64,000 nt of DNA from Bacteroidales bacterium (GCA_017445755.1 JAFSSE010000005.1:1-64000), one strand, 5' to 3'. Counted from the stretch's first letter, positions 53,671 to 63,105 are shown. Notes: generated by a model from the sequence alone, not told the origin. Translations and numbers: made by a program.

Positions 53671-54807
53671 TTAGCGGTTGGCGTACATGTTTTCGTAGTA
53701 CTTCTGGTAGTCGCCGGAAGTCACATTGTCCATCCAGTCCTGGTTCTCGAGATACCATTTCACGGTCTTCTCGATGCCTTCCTCAAACTGGAGCGAGGGC
53801 TCCCAGCCGAGCTCCTTCTGGAGCTTCGAGGAGTCGATTGCATAACGGAGGTCGTGGCCCGCACGGTCCGTGACATAGGTGATGAGGTCCATGTCCTCTC
53901 CCTCGGGGCGGCCCAGAAGGCGGTCCACCGTATTAATCAGGACCTTGATTATATCGATGTTCTTCCACTCGTTGAAGCCGCCGATATTGTAGGTCTCCGC
54001 GATTTTGCCCTCGTGGAAAATAGTATCTATGGCTCGGGCATGGTCAACCACATAAAGCCAGTCGCGGACATTCTCGCCCTTTCCATATACCGGGAGGGAC
54101 TTACGGTGGCGGATATTGTTGATAAAGAGCGGAATAAGCTTCTCCGGGAACTGGTAAGGGCCATAGTTGTTGGAGCAGTTCGTCACTATCGTCGGCATCC
54201 CGTAGGTGTCATGGAAGGCGCGGACAAAGTGGTCCGAGGAGGCCTTTGCGGCGCTGTAGGGGCTGTGGGGCTGATACTTGAGGTCCTCGGTGAAGAACTT
54301 CTCACCGTAGGCAAGGTGATGCCCGGCGGAGGAGGCCTTCGTTGTAAAAGGCGGCTCGATTCCCTCGGGATGGGTCATCTGGAGGGCTCCATAGACCTCG
54401 TCCGTCGAAATATGGTAGAACCTTTTCCCCTCATACTTCTCCGGAAGGGATTCCCAGTATAGTTTCGCGGCCTGAAGCATGCTCAGGGTACCCATGACAT
54501 TCGTCTTTGCGAAGGTAAAGGGGTCCTTGATGGAACGGTCCACATGGGATTCCGCGGCAAGGTGGATAATTCCGTCCACATGTTCCTCCTGCATCAGCGC
54601 ATATACACCCTCGAAATCGCAGATATCCATTTTGACGAAACGGTAGTTCGGCTTGTCCTCAATGTCCTTCAGATTGGCCAGGTTCCCCGCATAGGTCAGC
54701 TTGTCGAGGTTGATAATCCGGTATTCAGGGTATTTGTTGACAAAGAGGCGGACAACATGGCTGCCGATAAAGCCGGCACCGCCGGTAATCACGATGGAAC
54801 GTTTCAT
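53671..54807 (-). CDS. rmlB: dTDP-glucose 4,6-dehydratase
   Basis: A 378-residue SDR-type enzyme, the second step of dTDP-L-rhamnose synthesis. GGAGFIGSHVVRLFV (NAD binding), HISTDEVYGAL with the active Asp-Glu, and YSAAKASSDHFVRAF (YxxxK) are all present. It overlaps rmlC by ATGA (54804-54807). The other rhamnose genes in the window are rmlC and rmlD; rmlA is not seen. Confidence 0.95.
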   Translation of the reverse strand: MKRSIVITGGAGFIGSHVVRLFVNKYPEYRIINLDKLTYAGNLANLKDIEDKPNYRFVKMDICDFEGVYALMQEEHVDGIIHLAAESHVDRSIKDPFTFAKTNVMGTLSMLQAAKLYWESLPEKYEGKRFYHISTDEVYGALQMTHPEGIEPPFTTKASSAGHHLAYGEKFFTEDLKYQPHSPYSAAKASSDHFVRAFHDTYGMPTIVTNCSNNYGPYQFPEKLIPLFINNIRHRKSLPVYGKGENVRDWLYVVDHARAIDTIFHEGKIAETYNIGGFNEWKNIDIIKVLINTVDRLLGRPEGEDMDLITYVTDRAGHDLRYAIDSSKLQKELGWEPSLQFEEGIEKTVKWYLENQDWMDNVTSGDYQKYYENMYANR

Positions 54808-55340
54808 AGGGTATTGAATGATGGATGGTTTTTATCTTTTTCGGAGAGAATAATATCGGCAGCAGGTATCTGCCAGTCGATTCCAAGGTCCGGATCGTCC
54901 CAGCGAACAGCCCCTTCCGCCTCCGGGTGGTAGAATTCGTCGCACTTGTACTGGAAAACGACTTCGTCCGAAAGGACGCTGAATCCGTGGGCGAAGCCCC
55001 GGGGAATATACATCTGGAGATGGTTTTCGCCGGAGAGGACGCAGGAAAAATGCTTTCCATATGTCGGAGAGCCGGGACGGATATCCACGGCTACGTCAAG
55101 GACGGCCCCTCGGACTACCCTGACGAGCTTTGCCTGGGCGTAGGGTTCCTTCTGGTAATGGAGACCGCGGACGACGCCGTAGCCCGAGCGGCTTTCATTG
55201 TCCTGGACGAAATTCACAGGGCCGACCGCCTCCGCGAAATCGCGGTAATTGAACGACTCGAAAAAATATCCCCGCGAGTCGGAGAAGACCCTCGGTTCAA
55301 TGACATAAAGTCCTTCTATAGGAGTTTTTATGGCCTTCAT
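54804..55340 (-). CDS. rmlC: dTDP-4-dehydrorhamnose 3,5-epimerase
   Basis: A 178-residue cupin-fold enzyme. Motifs: FFESFNYRDFAEAVG, FVQDNESRSGYGVVRGLHYQ with the catalytic His, and YIPRGFAHGFSVLSDEVVFQ. ATG 55340 shares one base with the rmlD stop (TAATG), supporting this start over the longer open frame inside rmlD. It acts between RmlB and RmlD. Confidence 0.95.
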   Translation of the reverse strand: MKAIKTPIEGLYVIEPRVFSDSRGYFFESFNYRDFAEAVGPVNFVQDNESRSGYGVVRGLHYQKEPYAQAKLVRVVRGAVLDVAVDIRPGSPTYGKHFSCVLSGENHLQMYIPRGFAHGFSVLSDEVVFQYKCDEFYHPEAEGAVRWDDPDLGIDWQIPAADIILSEKDKNHPSFNTL

Positions 55341-56227
55341 TACGCTCCCTCCCCGTTTTCTATCCGTCTGATACAATCCTGGAGCGAGGTGTACCAGTGC
55401 GGAAGCGAAATGCCGAAATCCGTCTTCACCTTGGTCTTGTCTAGCACCGAATAGTGGGGCCTGGAGCATTTGGAAGGGTATTCCCCGGTATGGCAGGGGC
55501 GGATTTCGCAGCTGTTTCCGGAAAGGTCCCGGACCGCGAAGGCAAAATCATACCAGGAGCAGACGCCTTCGTCAGTAAAATTATAGATTCCACTGACATC
55601 CTTCCCTTCCCCGATAAGGCGGAGGATAAAGCGGGCAAGGTCAGCCGCATAGGTCGGAGTACCGACCTGGTCGAAAACCACGGACAGCTGATCCCGCTTT
55701 GAGGAAAGAGAGCGGATTGTCTTCACGAAATTCTTCCCGTACGGGGAGAACATCCAGGCCGAACGGATAATTACGCTGCGGCAGAGGGATCCGAGAACAG
55801 CCCTCTCCCCCTCCAGCTTTGTCGCCCCATAGACACCGAGCGGGTCTGCGGGCCACTCCTCCTTGATCGGCATACAGCCATTGCCGCTGAAAACGTAATC
55901 CGTCGAAATATGAATCAGGAGGGCGCCCCGCTCCGAGGCAATCTCCGCGAGGATAGACGGCGCGGTAGCATTCAGGAGCCGGGCCATGGCCGGGTCATCC
56001 TCAGCCCTGTCCACGTCAGTATAGGCGGCGCAGTTGACTATAACGTCTATGCTTTCCGACTCACAGACGAGGCGGACGGCATTTTTGTCGGTTATGTCCA
56101 GATACAGGGTATCGAGCCCCTTTTCACGGATTACATCCGAAAAAAGGAAACGGTCCGGCGAACCCGCAGAAGCAATACGGATCTCGCGGCCGAGCTGGCC
56201 TCCCGCCCCGGTAATGAGGATATTCAT
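55340..56227 (-). CDS. rmlD: dTDP-4-dehydrorhamnose reductase
   Basis: A 295-residue SDR that completes dTDP-L-rhamnose. ILITGAGGQLGREIR binds NAD(P)H; INC-type VNCAAYTDVDRAE, HISTDYVFSG and YGATKLEGERAVL (YxxxK) follow. It is the first gene of the operon rmlD-rmlC-rmlB-ABC-ABC. A full promoter (TTG-20-TAATTTTG) ends 5 nt before the start codon and faces the RNase H promoter on the other strand. Confidence 0.94.
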   Translation of the reverse strand: MNILITGAGGQLGREIRIASAGSPDRFLFSDVIREKGLDTLYLDITDKNAVRLVCESESIDVIVNCAAYTDVDRAEDDPAMARLLNATAPSILAEIASERGALLIHISTDYVFSGNGCMPIKEEWPADPLGVYGATKLEGERAVLGSLCRSVIIRSAWMFSPYGKNFVKTIRSLSSKRDQLSVVFDQVGTPTYAADLARFILRLIGEGKDVSGIYNFTDEGVCSWYDFAFAVRDLSGNSCEIRPCHTGEYPSKCSRPHYSVLDKTKVKTDFGISLPHWYTSLQDCIRRIENGEGA

Positions 56228-56232
56228 GGGAA

Positions 56233-56263
56233 CAAAATTAACGTTTTATTATAAGGAAACCAA
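56233..56263 (-). promoter_or_regulatory. Promoter of the rml/ABC operon
   Basis: TTG (56263-56261), 20-nt spacer, TAATTTTG (56240-56233), ending 5 nt before ATG 56227. Confidence 0.65.
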
Positions 56264-56276
56264 AAAAATATTTCAT

Positions 56277-56284
56277 TACCTTTG
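56277..56284 (+). promoter_or_regulatory. -7 box of the RNase H gene
   Basis: TACCTTTG, 4 nt before ATG 56289; no TTG at -33. The mRNA is expected to be leaderless or nearly so. Confidence 0.5.
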
Positions 56285-56288
56285 CATT

Positions 56289-56810
56289 ATGAACGACAGG
56301 CAACCGATCTATCTCTACACCGACGGAGCCGCGAGCGGCAACCCTGGTCCCGGCGGATACGGCGTTGTCCTGAAATGTGCCGTAGATACCCCGGACGGGC
56401 AGCGGCTCGTAGTGAAGGAATTCTCCGGCGGCTTCGCCCTCACGACAAACAACCGGATGGAACTTCTCGCCGTTATAGTCGGACTGGAGGCAATCAAATG
56501 GGAAAACGCCACCGTAGAGTGCTGGAGCGACTCTTCCTACGTCGTAAAGGCGGTCAGCGAGGGCTGGCTTGAAAACTGGAAACGGAAGGGCTTCAAGGGT
56601 AAGAAAAACATGGACCTCTGGCTCCGCTACGATGCCGTCGCCCGGAAGCACCGGGTCTGCTTCCACTGGCTGAAGGGCCATGCCGGACACCCGGAAAACG
56701 AGCGCTGCGACGCCCTCGCCGTAGAGGCGAGCCACCAGAATGATCTGCCGGAGGATACCGGTTACCTCTCGGAACAGGGACAAATAGACTTTGAGCAATA
56801 TGCAGAATGA
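56289..56810 (+). CDS. rnhA: Ribonuclease HI
   Basis: A 173-residue RNase H that cuts RNA in RNA-DNA hybrids. The catalytic acidic residues are visible: YTDGAASGNPGPGGYG, MELLAVIVGLEAI, CWSDSSYVVKAV and the late HPENERCDALA. FHWLKGHAGHPEN carries the flexible His. The frame extends upstream to 56034 across the promoter and rmlD; ATG 56289 gives the standard N-terminus. Its stop lies inside the start of pdxA (11-nt overlap). Confidence 0.94.
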   Translation: MNDRQPIYLYTDGAASGNPGPGGYGVVLKCAVDTPDGQRLVVKEFSGGFALTTNNRMELLAVIVGLEAIKWENATVECWSDSSYVVKAVSEGWLENWKRKGFKGKKNMDLWLRYDAVARKHRVCFHWLKGHAGHPENERCDALAVEASHQNDLPEDTGYLSEQGQIDFEQYAE

Positions 56811-57828
56811 CAGGAAACTGGTCGTCGGGATTACCCAGGGCGACGGAAACGGAATCGGATACGAGGTGATTATCAAGGCGCTCCAGGACCCCAGGATTCT
56901 GGAATCCTTCACCCCTGTTATCTACGGTTCCTCAAAACTTTTCGGTTTCTACCGTAAGCTGATCCATGAAATAGACCAGCTCGACACAAATGTAATCTCC
57001 TCCGCCAGGGATGCCCGTCCCAGGCGGATCAATATTGTAAACTGCCTTCCGGACAACGTCTTCGTCGAGCCGGGCCAGCCGACCGCGGAATCTGCCAAGA
57101 GCGCAATCCGCTCCCTCGAATGTGCCGTGAACGACATCCGGAGCGGCGATGTGGACGTACTGGTGACCGCCCCCATCAACAAGAGGGCCATGGTCAACGA
57201 GGGCTTCGGCTATACCGGCCATACGGAGTACCTCGAGAAGGAATTCGGGGAAAACGGCGTAGCCATGATAATGTGCAGCCACCGCATGAAGATAGGCGTC
57301 GTAACCGGTCATATTCCGCTGAAGGACGTCGCCTCCTCCCTCACTAAGGAGCTGATACTCTCGAAGTTGCGCCTTATGAAGACATCCCTCCAGAGGGACT
57401 TCGGCGTAGTCGAGCCGAAGATCGCCGTCCTCGGGCTGAACCCCCACTGCGGAGACGGCGGCCTCCTCGGAGACGAGGAGCAGAGGATTATCCTCCCGGC
57501 GGTCAACGAGGCCATGGAGGAAGGCATCCTCGCCTTCGGCCCCTACTCCCCCGACGGCTTCTTCGGGATGGGCAATTACTCGAAATTCGACGCGACCCTC
57601 GCAATGTACCATGACCAGGGTCTCGCTCCCTTCAAGGCCCTGTCCTTCGAAGACGGAGTCAACTATACGGCTGGTCTTTCCATCGTCAGGACCTCCCCGG
57701 ACCACGGCACCGCCTACGACATGGCCGGACGCGACGAAGCGGACCCTCATTCGATGATGAGCGCCATTTACATGGCTATCGACGTTTTCCGCAACCGCCT
57801 CGCCTACGACAAGATGCACGGGGAATAG
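56800..57828 (+). CDS. pdxA: 4-hydroxythreonine-4-phosphate dehydrogenase
   Basis: A 342-residue enzyme of pyridoxal 5'-phosphate synthesis (DXP-dependent route). VGITQGDGNGIGYEVIIKAL at the N-terminus, VTAPINKRAM, GYTGHTEYLEKEF (metal-ligand His), LGLNPHCGDGGLLGDEE and MYHDQGLAPFKAL are all characteristic. ATG 56800 is used rather than TTG 56791. It is cotranscribed with rnhA and recG; the glycine cleavage P-protein elsewhere in the window needs the cofactor it helps make. Confidence 0.95.
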   Translation: MQNDRKLVVGITQGDGNGIGYEVIIKALQDPRILESFTPVIYGSSKLFGFYRKLIHEIDQLDTNVISSARDARPRRINIVNCLPDNVFVEPGQPTAESAKSAIRSLECAVNDIRSGDVDVLVTAPINKRAMVNEGFGYTGHTEYLEKEFGENGVAMIMCSHRMKIGVVTGHIPLKDVASSLTKELILSKLRLMKTSLQRDFGVVEPKIAVLGLNPHCGDGGLLGDEEQRIILPAVNEAMEEGILAFGPYSPDGFFGMGNYSKFDATLAMYHDQGLAPFKALSFEDGVNYTAGLSIVRTSPDHGTAYDMAGRDEADPHSMMSAIYMAIDVFRNRLAYDKMHGE

Positions 57829-57831
57829 GTC

Positions 57832-59958
57832 ATGGCGGCGATGGAGATCCAATACCTTCACGGTGTCGGACCCCGTCGGGCAGCGCTTCTGAGGAGCGAG
57901 CTCGGGGTCGAAACCGTCATGGACCTCCTCCATACCTACCCCTTCCGCTACATTGACAGAAGCGGCTTCCAGAAGATTTCCGAGCTCCGTCCCGACCAGA
58001 CCTGGATCCAGATCCGGGCCGTAGTCCAGAGCGTAAAGCTGCTGGGGAAAAAGGGCGACACCCTTGAAGCGGACCCGGCGAAACTGCGCTCGGTAAACCG
58101 CCTGAGCGCCCTCGTTTCCGACGGGACCGGTACCCTCGAAATAGTCTTTTTCAAGGGAATCAAGTTCATGGTAACCCGCCTTGTCGCAGGACGGGAGTTC
58201 GTCTTTTTTGGAAAGCCCACTGTTTTCAACGGACGGATAAACATGGTCCATCCGGAGGTGGACGACCCGGATAAAACCGTCTCAGGGACGCTTACCGGCG
58301 TCTATCCCAGTACCGAAAAGCTGAAAACCGGAGGTATTACCGGAAAGGTCATGCAGCGCCTCGTCGGCTCAGCCCTCGAGATGGTCCTGCCGCAGCTGAA
58401 AGAGACCCTTCCGGACTATATCCTGAAGGAAAAGGGACTTGTACCGCTTTCCTATGCCCTGCGGCAAATCCACTTCCCGGTGGACCAGAGCGCCCTTTCC
58501 AAGGCGACTTACCGGCTTAAATTCGAGGAACTCTTCCTACTTCAGCTATCCCTTCTGAAACAGAAGTATATCCGGAGCCGGAGCGAATACGGAATCCCGA
58601 TGCCTAAAGTCGGGCCCGCCTTCAACCGCTGCTTCGAGGCGCTCCCCTATGAGCTGACCGGGGCCCAGAAACGGGTCATAAAGGAAATCCGGGAGGACCT
58701 TATGAGCGGGCGGCAGATGAACCGTCTGCTCCAGGGCGACGTAGGGAGCGGAAAGACCATGGTTGCCGTCCTGACCGCCCTCATTGCTATCGGGAACGAC
58801 TGCCAGGCCTGCGTAATGGCTCCTACAGAAGTACTTGCCCGTCAGCACTTTATAAACATATCGAAGTACCTCGCCCCAACCGGGGTCCAGGTGGCCCTCC
58901 TGACCGGATCCACCGGGACGGCAGAGCGCCGGAGAATCCATTCGGGGCTCGAAGACGGGTCCATAGGAATCCTTATCGGAACCCATGCCCTTATTGAAGA
59001 CACCGTGGTTTTCCGCCGTCTCGGACTCGCGGTAATAGACGAGCAGCACCGTTTCGGAGTGGACCAGAGGGCTAAACTCTGGGCGAAGAACGGGGACGGA
59101 ATCCCACCCCATGTCCTCGTCATGACCGCTACGCCAATCCCGAGGACCCTTGCCATGACCCTCTACGGGGACCTCGACATTTCCGTCATCGACGAGATGC
59201 CCCCGGGGCGGAAGCCAATCATTACAAGGCAATTCGGCGAAAACAAGCGCCTGGCCCTCTACAAGTTCATGAAAGACCAGATTGCCCTTGGCCGCCAGAT
59301 ATTCGTTGTCTATCCCCTGATTTTCGAAAGTGAAAAGATGGACTACCAGAACCTTGAAATGGGATATGAGGACATCGTGACGAACTTCCCCCTGCCCCGT
59401 TACAAGGTCGCGATTGTCCACGGACAGCAGACTGCCGATGAAAAGAACTTCAACATGGGCGCCTTCGCGGGAGGCAGGGCCGATATCCTTGTCTCAACTA
59501 CGGTGATTGAAGTCGGGGTGGACGTTCCGAACGCCTCCGTTATGGTCATTGAGAGCGCGGAACGCTTCGGGCTGAGCCAGCTCCACCAGCTAAGGGGCCG
59601 CGTCGGAAGGGGCTCGGAGGCCTCCTATTGCATCCTGATGAAGGGCCAGAAGATATCCAAGGAGAGCCAGAAGCGACTTGACCTTCTCTGCGAAACCGAA
59701 AACGGCTTCATTCTCGCCGAGGAGGACATGAAGATGCGGGGACCCGGAGACCTCGAGGGAACCCAGCAGTCGGGACTTCCGATTACCCTCAACATCGCCT
59801 CCCTCTCCCATGACGGAGCCCTGCTCTCGGACGCCCGCGCCTATGCGGCTCACATTCTGGATTTGGACCCGGCCCTCTCCAGGATTGAAAACATCCCCCT
59901 TGCCGAAGCTCTTCGCTCCGACAAGTACATGACAAAGGATTACAGCCGGATTTCCTAA
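57832..59958 (+). CDS. recG: ATP-dependent DNA helicase RecG
   Basis: A 708-residue helicase that remodels stalled forks and branched DNA. The wedge/OB domain fills about the first 250 residues (VGPRRAALLRSELGVETVMD). Helicase motifs: QGDVGSGKTMVAVLTA (I), ATGVQ-like ALLTGSTGTAERR (Ib region), VIDEQHRFGVDQR (II, DEQH), MTATPIPRTLAMT (III), VSTTVIEVGVDVPNASVMV (V) and QLHQLRGRVGRG (VI). It starts 3 nt after pdxA. It is convergent with the S9 peptidase, 6 nt between stop codons. Confidence 0.96.
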   Translation: MAAMEIQYLHGVGPRRAALLRSELGVETVMDLLHTYPFRYIDRSGFQKISELRPDQTWIQIRAVVQSVKLLGKKGDTLEADPAKLRSVNRLSALVSDGTGTLEIVFFKGIKFMVTRLVAGREFVFFGKPTVFNGRINMVHPEVDDPDKTVSGTLTGVYPSTEKLKTGGITGKVMQRLVGSALEMVLPQLKETLPDYILKEKGLVPLSYALRQIHFPVDQSALSKATYRLKFEELFLLQLSLLKQKYIRSRSEYGIPMPKVGPAFNRCFEALPYELTGAQKRVIKEIREDLMSGRQMNRLLQGDVGSGKTMVAVLTALIAIGNDCQACVMAPTEVLARQHFINISKYLAPTGVQVALLTGSTGTAERRRIHSGLEDGSIGILIGTHALIEDTVVFRRLGLAVIDEQHRFGVDQRAKLWAKNGDGIPPHVLVMTATPIPRTLAMTLYGDLDISVIDEMPPGRKPIITRQFGENKRLALYKFMKDQIALGRQIFVVYPLIFESEKMDYQNLEMGYEDIVTNFPLPRYKVAIVHGQQTADEKNFNMGAFAGGRADILVSTTVIEVGVDVPNASVMVIESAERFGLSQLHQLRGRVGRGSEASYCILMKGQKISKESQKRLDLLCETENGFILAEEDMKMRGPGDLEGTQQSGLPITLNIASLSHDGALLSDARAYAAHILDLDPALSRIENIPLAEALRSDKYMTKDYSRIS

Positions 59959-59964
59959 CGGGAC

Positions 59965-62172
59965 CTAAAGCCAGCGTGAAAGCCAGTCGAAGTAGCTGCG
60001 ATGCCAGTAAAGGGCGTTCTGCGGCTGGAGAATCCAGTGGTTCTCGTCCGGGAAAACAATGAGTTTCGAAGGGACACCCATCATCTGGGCGGCATTGAAG
60101 GCCGCCATGCCCTCGTCAACAGGGACGCGGAAATCGCTGCCGCCGTGGATACAGAGTATCGGAGTATGCCAGTTCTTCACGAGGAGGTGGGGAGAATTGG
60201 AATAGTGGCGAACCGCCTTCGGGGAGCTGCTCCAGGGCGAACCGGCCTGCTGCATGCCTCCGAAGGTCTTTCCGTCGCCGCGGGGACCGATTTCTCCGGG
60301 AGTGTAGGCGTATTCTTCGGGAATTCCGCCGTTGTCCCAGTTGGGGAACCACATCTCCTCGGTTGTCATATACATGTGCTCTTCGTTGAAGATTCCGGCA
60401 TGGGCGATGAAGCAGTCGTAAACATCCCCGTGGATCCCCGCCAGGTAATAGACGCTGTATCCGCCGTAGGAGGCACCGCAGGCGGCCATCTTGCCGACAT
60501 AGGGTTCCGCCTTCAGGGCCTTCGCCGCGGAGAGGTAATCCTGCATGTTCAGACCGATGTAGTCACCGCTGATTTCCTCGCACCAGGGCTGGCCGAAAGC
60601 CGTCGTGCCGCGGCGGTTCGGGAGTACGACCACATAGCCCTGATGGGCCATGAGACAATAATTCCAGCGATATGACCATCCCTGGGAAAGGGTTCCCTGG
60701 GGGCCTCCGAGGGTAATTTCAATCGCAGGATAGACCTTGGAAGCGTCGAATTCCGGAGGGAAGAGGACCCATGTCAGCATGTCCTTACCATCGACGGTAC
60801 GGATTTGCCGCGCCTCGGTCCTATGTTCCTTAAGCCGGGAAAGGATATGGGCATTCTCGGATGTCAGAGGGGTGGGGACGCCGTCTTTTACGGAAACTAT
60901 CTCCGTCGGGAAATCCATCGAGCAGTAGGTTGCAAGAAGGGTCCCGTCCTCGAGGACTCCGAAGGGAGAGCCGAAATCATACCACAGCTCTTCCCCGGTA
61001 AGGCGCTCTATCTCAGCACTTTCAGAGCTAACCCTGAAAATGCCCTGAAGGCCCTCGACAAGGGAATTGAAATAGAGGGACCTGCTGTCGCCGGCCCAGA
61101 CAGGGCCCGCCGCATTGTAGGCAAAACCCGCGGTAAGGTTCCGGATAGAACGGACGGAGGGATTGCTCCCCTGGCCTTCCCCGGGCCTGTCGAACAGGAG
61201 GTCGGCGACATATAGTTCCGTCTTGTCGGCCTCATACCCGTCCCTGTCCATATGGAGCCAGGCGAGGGCATTCCCGTCCGGACTCCAGACGGGATCGGTA
61301 TCATAGCCGCCGGAGGACTTGACGCAGCTGGTCTCCCCCGTCAGAGGACAATAGATAAAAATTTCAGTATTAGTCGAAAAGGCGTATTCCTTTCCGGTTT
61401 TCTTCTTGCATGAATAGGCGACATAGCGGCCGTCCGGACTCCATGAAAGCTGCTCTACGCCGCCCCAGGGGCCATTCGGAAGCTGGTAAAGGACGTCCTC
61501 TCCGCCGAGGATGTCGATTGAGCCCCCGCGGGTAATCCTGCCGTTTACAAGAGTTGCGATAAAGGTATGGTCAATTTCCTCAACCCAGTGGTCCCAGTGG
61601 CGGTACATCAGGTCCTCAGTCGCATAGGCCTTTGCCTTCGAAAGGGCCGGATCAGTGTCCGAAGGGCGTTCTACGGCGCTGTGAACCCCGCTCACATAGA
61701 GGACCTGGGACCCGTCCGGAGAGAGGGCAAAGCCGCTTATCCCCTCGGGGACATCGCTGAGAAGAACCCTTTTCCCAAGCTTGTTGTTCCTGAAGGGCGC
61801 CTTCCAGATCTGGCCGCCCTGGAGGAAATAAACCTCCGACCCGTCCGGGGACCAGCGGGCATTCCCGATACTCTTTCCGTCCATGGTCAGCTGGATCTTC
61901 TCTCCTCCCCCGACAGGGCTTACAAAGAGGTTCCGGACGGAGCGGTTTTCCTCAACTGAGGTATAGGAAACACCATAAAGAACTGTTTTCCCATCCGGGG
62001 AGAGCCGGGGATCGGAAAGGCGTCCGAAGGCGAGGAGGACCTCAGGGGTCATCCTTCCGTCTTCAATAACGGGGTCCGAGGGACCGATATATGCTTTCTG
62101 CGGTTTCATCTGGGAATTTGTGCATGCCATACAGAGGACGGCAAGGGCTGGAATAAGGATTTTTGGACTCAT
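59965..62172 (-). CDS. S9 family prolyl oligopeptidase-like lipoprotein
   Basis: A 735-residue lipoprotein (lipobox CMAC, Cys17). The first two thirds form a WD40-like/TolB-type beta-propeller with repeated SPDGxxVxY units (LSPDGKTVLYG, WSPDGSEVYFLQ, WSPDGRYVAYSCK). The C-terminal alpha/beta-hydrolase has CGASYGGYSVYY (Ser nucleophile), GGSDFRVPVDEG (Asp) and PDENHWI (His). It probably trims di- or tripeptides in the periplasm, as DPP-type enzymes do in Bacteroidetes. It follows the WYL regulator gene on the same strand after 14 nt. Confidence 0.9.
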   Translation of the reverse strand: MSPKILIPALAVLCMACTNSQMKPQKAYIGPSDPVIEDGRMTPEVLLAFGRLSDPRLSPDGKTVLYGVSYTSVEENRSVRNLFVSPVGGGEKIQLTMDGKSIGNARWSPDGSEVYFLQGGQIWKAPFRNNKLGKRVLLSDVPEGISGFALSPDGSQVLYVSGVHSAVERPSDTDPALSKAKAYATEDLMYRHWDHWVEEIDHTFIATLVNGRITRGGSIDILGGEDVLYQLPNGPWGGVEQLSWSPDGRYVAYSCKKKTGKEYAFSTNTEIFIYCPLTGETSCVKSSGGYDTDPVWSPDGNALAWLHMDRDGYEADKTELYVADLLFDRPGEGQGSNPSVRSIRNLTAGFAYNAAGPVWAGDSRSLYFNSLVEGLQGIFRVSSESAEIERLTGEELWYDFGSPFGVLEDGTLLATYCSMDFPTEIVSVKDGVPTPLTSENAHILSRLKEHRTEARQIRTVDGKDMLTWVLFPPEFDASKVYPAIEITLGGPQGTLSQGWSYRWNYCLMAHQGYVVVLPNRRGTTAFGQPWCEEISGDYIGLNMQDYLSAAKALKAEPYVGKMAACGASYGGYSVYYLAGIHGDVYDCFIAHAGIFNEEHMYMTTEEMWFPNWDNGGIPEEYAYTPGEIGPRGDGKTFGGMQQAGSPWSSSPKAVRHYSNSPHLLVKNWHTPILCIHGGSDFRVPVDEGMAAFNAAQMMGVPSKLIVFPDENHWILQPQNALYWHRSYFDWLSRWL

Positions 62173-62186
62173 ATGTCAATTAATAA

Positions 62187-63101
62187 TCATTCTAATACCA
62201 GGTCAGGACCCCGATAGAGGGAAAGGGCCCTTTCATGTTCCGCCGCAACTTCATCCCTAAGGGAAAGCGGCTCGAGAACCTCGATTCTCGCCCCGTGGCG
62301 GCAGAGTTCCATGACAAAATTACGCGTCGGAATGAGATACAGGCGGAAAACGGCGCCTTCTTCATCCTCCGAAACGAGGGTCTGGCTTTCATGGAGCGGG
62401 AGGTCTTTCAGGAAGAGGGCCTCCGTTCCGAAGGCCTTGAGCCGGATAATCTGAGGTTTCCCCTCCGGAAGATATGGTCCGAAACTGAAGACGAACTTCT
62501 CCCGGATATCCAGGTCCTTCGGCATGACAAAACTCTTTCCGGAGTACAGCAGGTCGAGGATCCGGTCCATGCCATAGAGGCGGAGCCCCTCCCGCTCGAC
62601 ACAGTATCCGACGAGGTACCACCTCCTCTCATATTCTTTCACGGCATAGGGGTGGACATGGAAGAGCTCGACCTCGGAACTGGTGTATTTCCGGTAGGTA
62701 ATGGCTATCTCCTTGCCGTCTATCATCGCCTGCATTATCCGGGTCAGGAAGCGATGGCCGGACGGCACATCCTCCACGAGCACCCTGCCGCTGAGCTTTT
62801 CCTTACCTATTGAAAGTAAGGAGTTTACGGAAAAAGTATTGATCAGCCAGTCCACCGTCTGCTTCTTGTCGGAGGTCACCTCGCTAAGCGAATACCGGTT
62901 GGTCTTCCGGTCACAGTTTATTTCTACGCCGAAGAGCTCTGCAACGGCATCCCGGTGGTTATTGAAAGTACGCCGTGGATACTCGGTCCCGTACCGGTCC
63001 TTCCATGAGATGGCTATCTCCTCCAGGGTCAGTCCCCGGAGTCCGGCATTGCTCAAAAGCTGGATGAGCCAGACGTATTTATCAATCAGATCGGCAACCA
63101 T
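62187..63101 (-). CDS. WYL-domain transcriptional regulator
   Basis: A 304-residue protein. The N-terminal 70 residues form a winged-helix-like region (GLTLEEIAISWKDRYGTEYP, RTFNNHRDAVAELFG); a WYL domain follows (IAITYRKYTSSEVELFHVHP, RRWYLVGYCVEREGLRLYGM), then a WCX-like C-terminal domain. WYL proteins sense ligands, often nucleic acid-related, and regulate DNA repair or defence genes. A TATTTTTG box ends 4 nt before ATG 63101. No defence genes are adjacent; the neighbour downstream is a peptidase gene. Confidence 0.88.
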   Translation of the reverse strand: MVADLIDKYVWLIQLLSNAGLRGLTLEEIAISWKDRYGTEYPRRTFNNHRDAVAELFGVEINCDRKTNRYSLSEVTSDKKQTVDWLINTFSVNSLLSIGKEKLSGRVLVEDVPSGHRFLTRIMQAMIDGKEIAITYRKYTSSEVELFHVHPYAVKEYERRWYLVGYCVEREGLRLYGMDRILDLLYSGKSFVMPKDLDIREKFVFSFGPYLPEGKPQIIRLKAFGTEALFLKDLPLHESQTLVSEDEEGAVFRLYLIPTRNFVMELCRHGARIEVLEPLSLRDEVAAEHERALSLYRGPDLVLE

Positions 63102-63105
63102 AATG

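Noticed and set aside
53020..54462. A 480-codon open frame antisense to the first ABC gene and rmlB
   Set aside because: It crosses the junction of two clear genes on the other strand and has no promoter, ribosome site or known domain.
56932..58251. A 439-codon minus-strand frame antisense to pdxA and recG
   Set aside because: Shadow of two well-identified genes; composition bias explains it.
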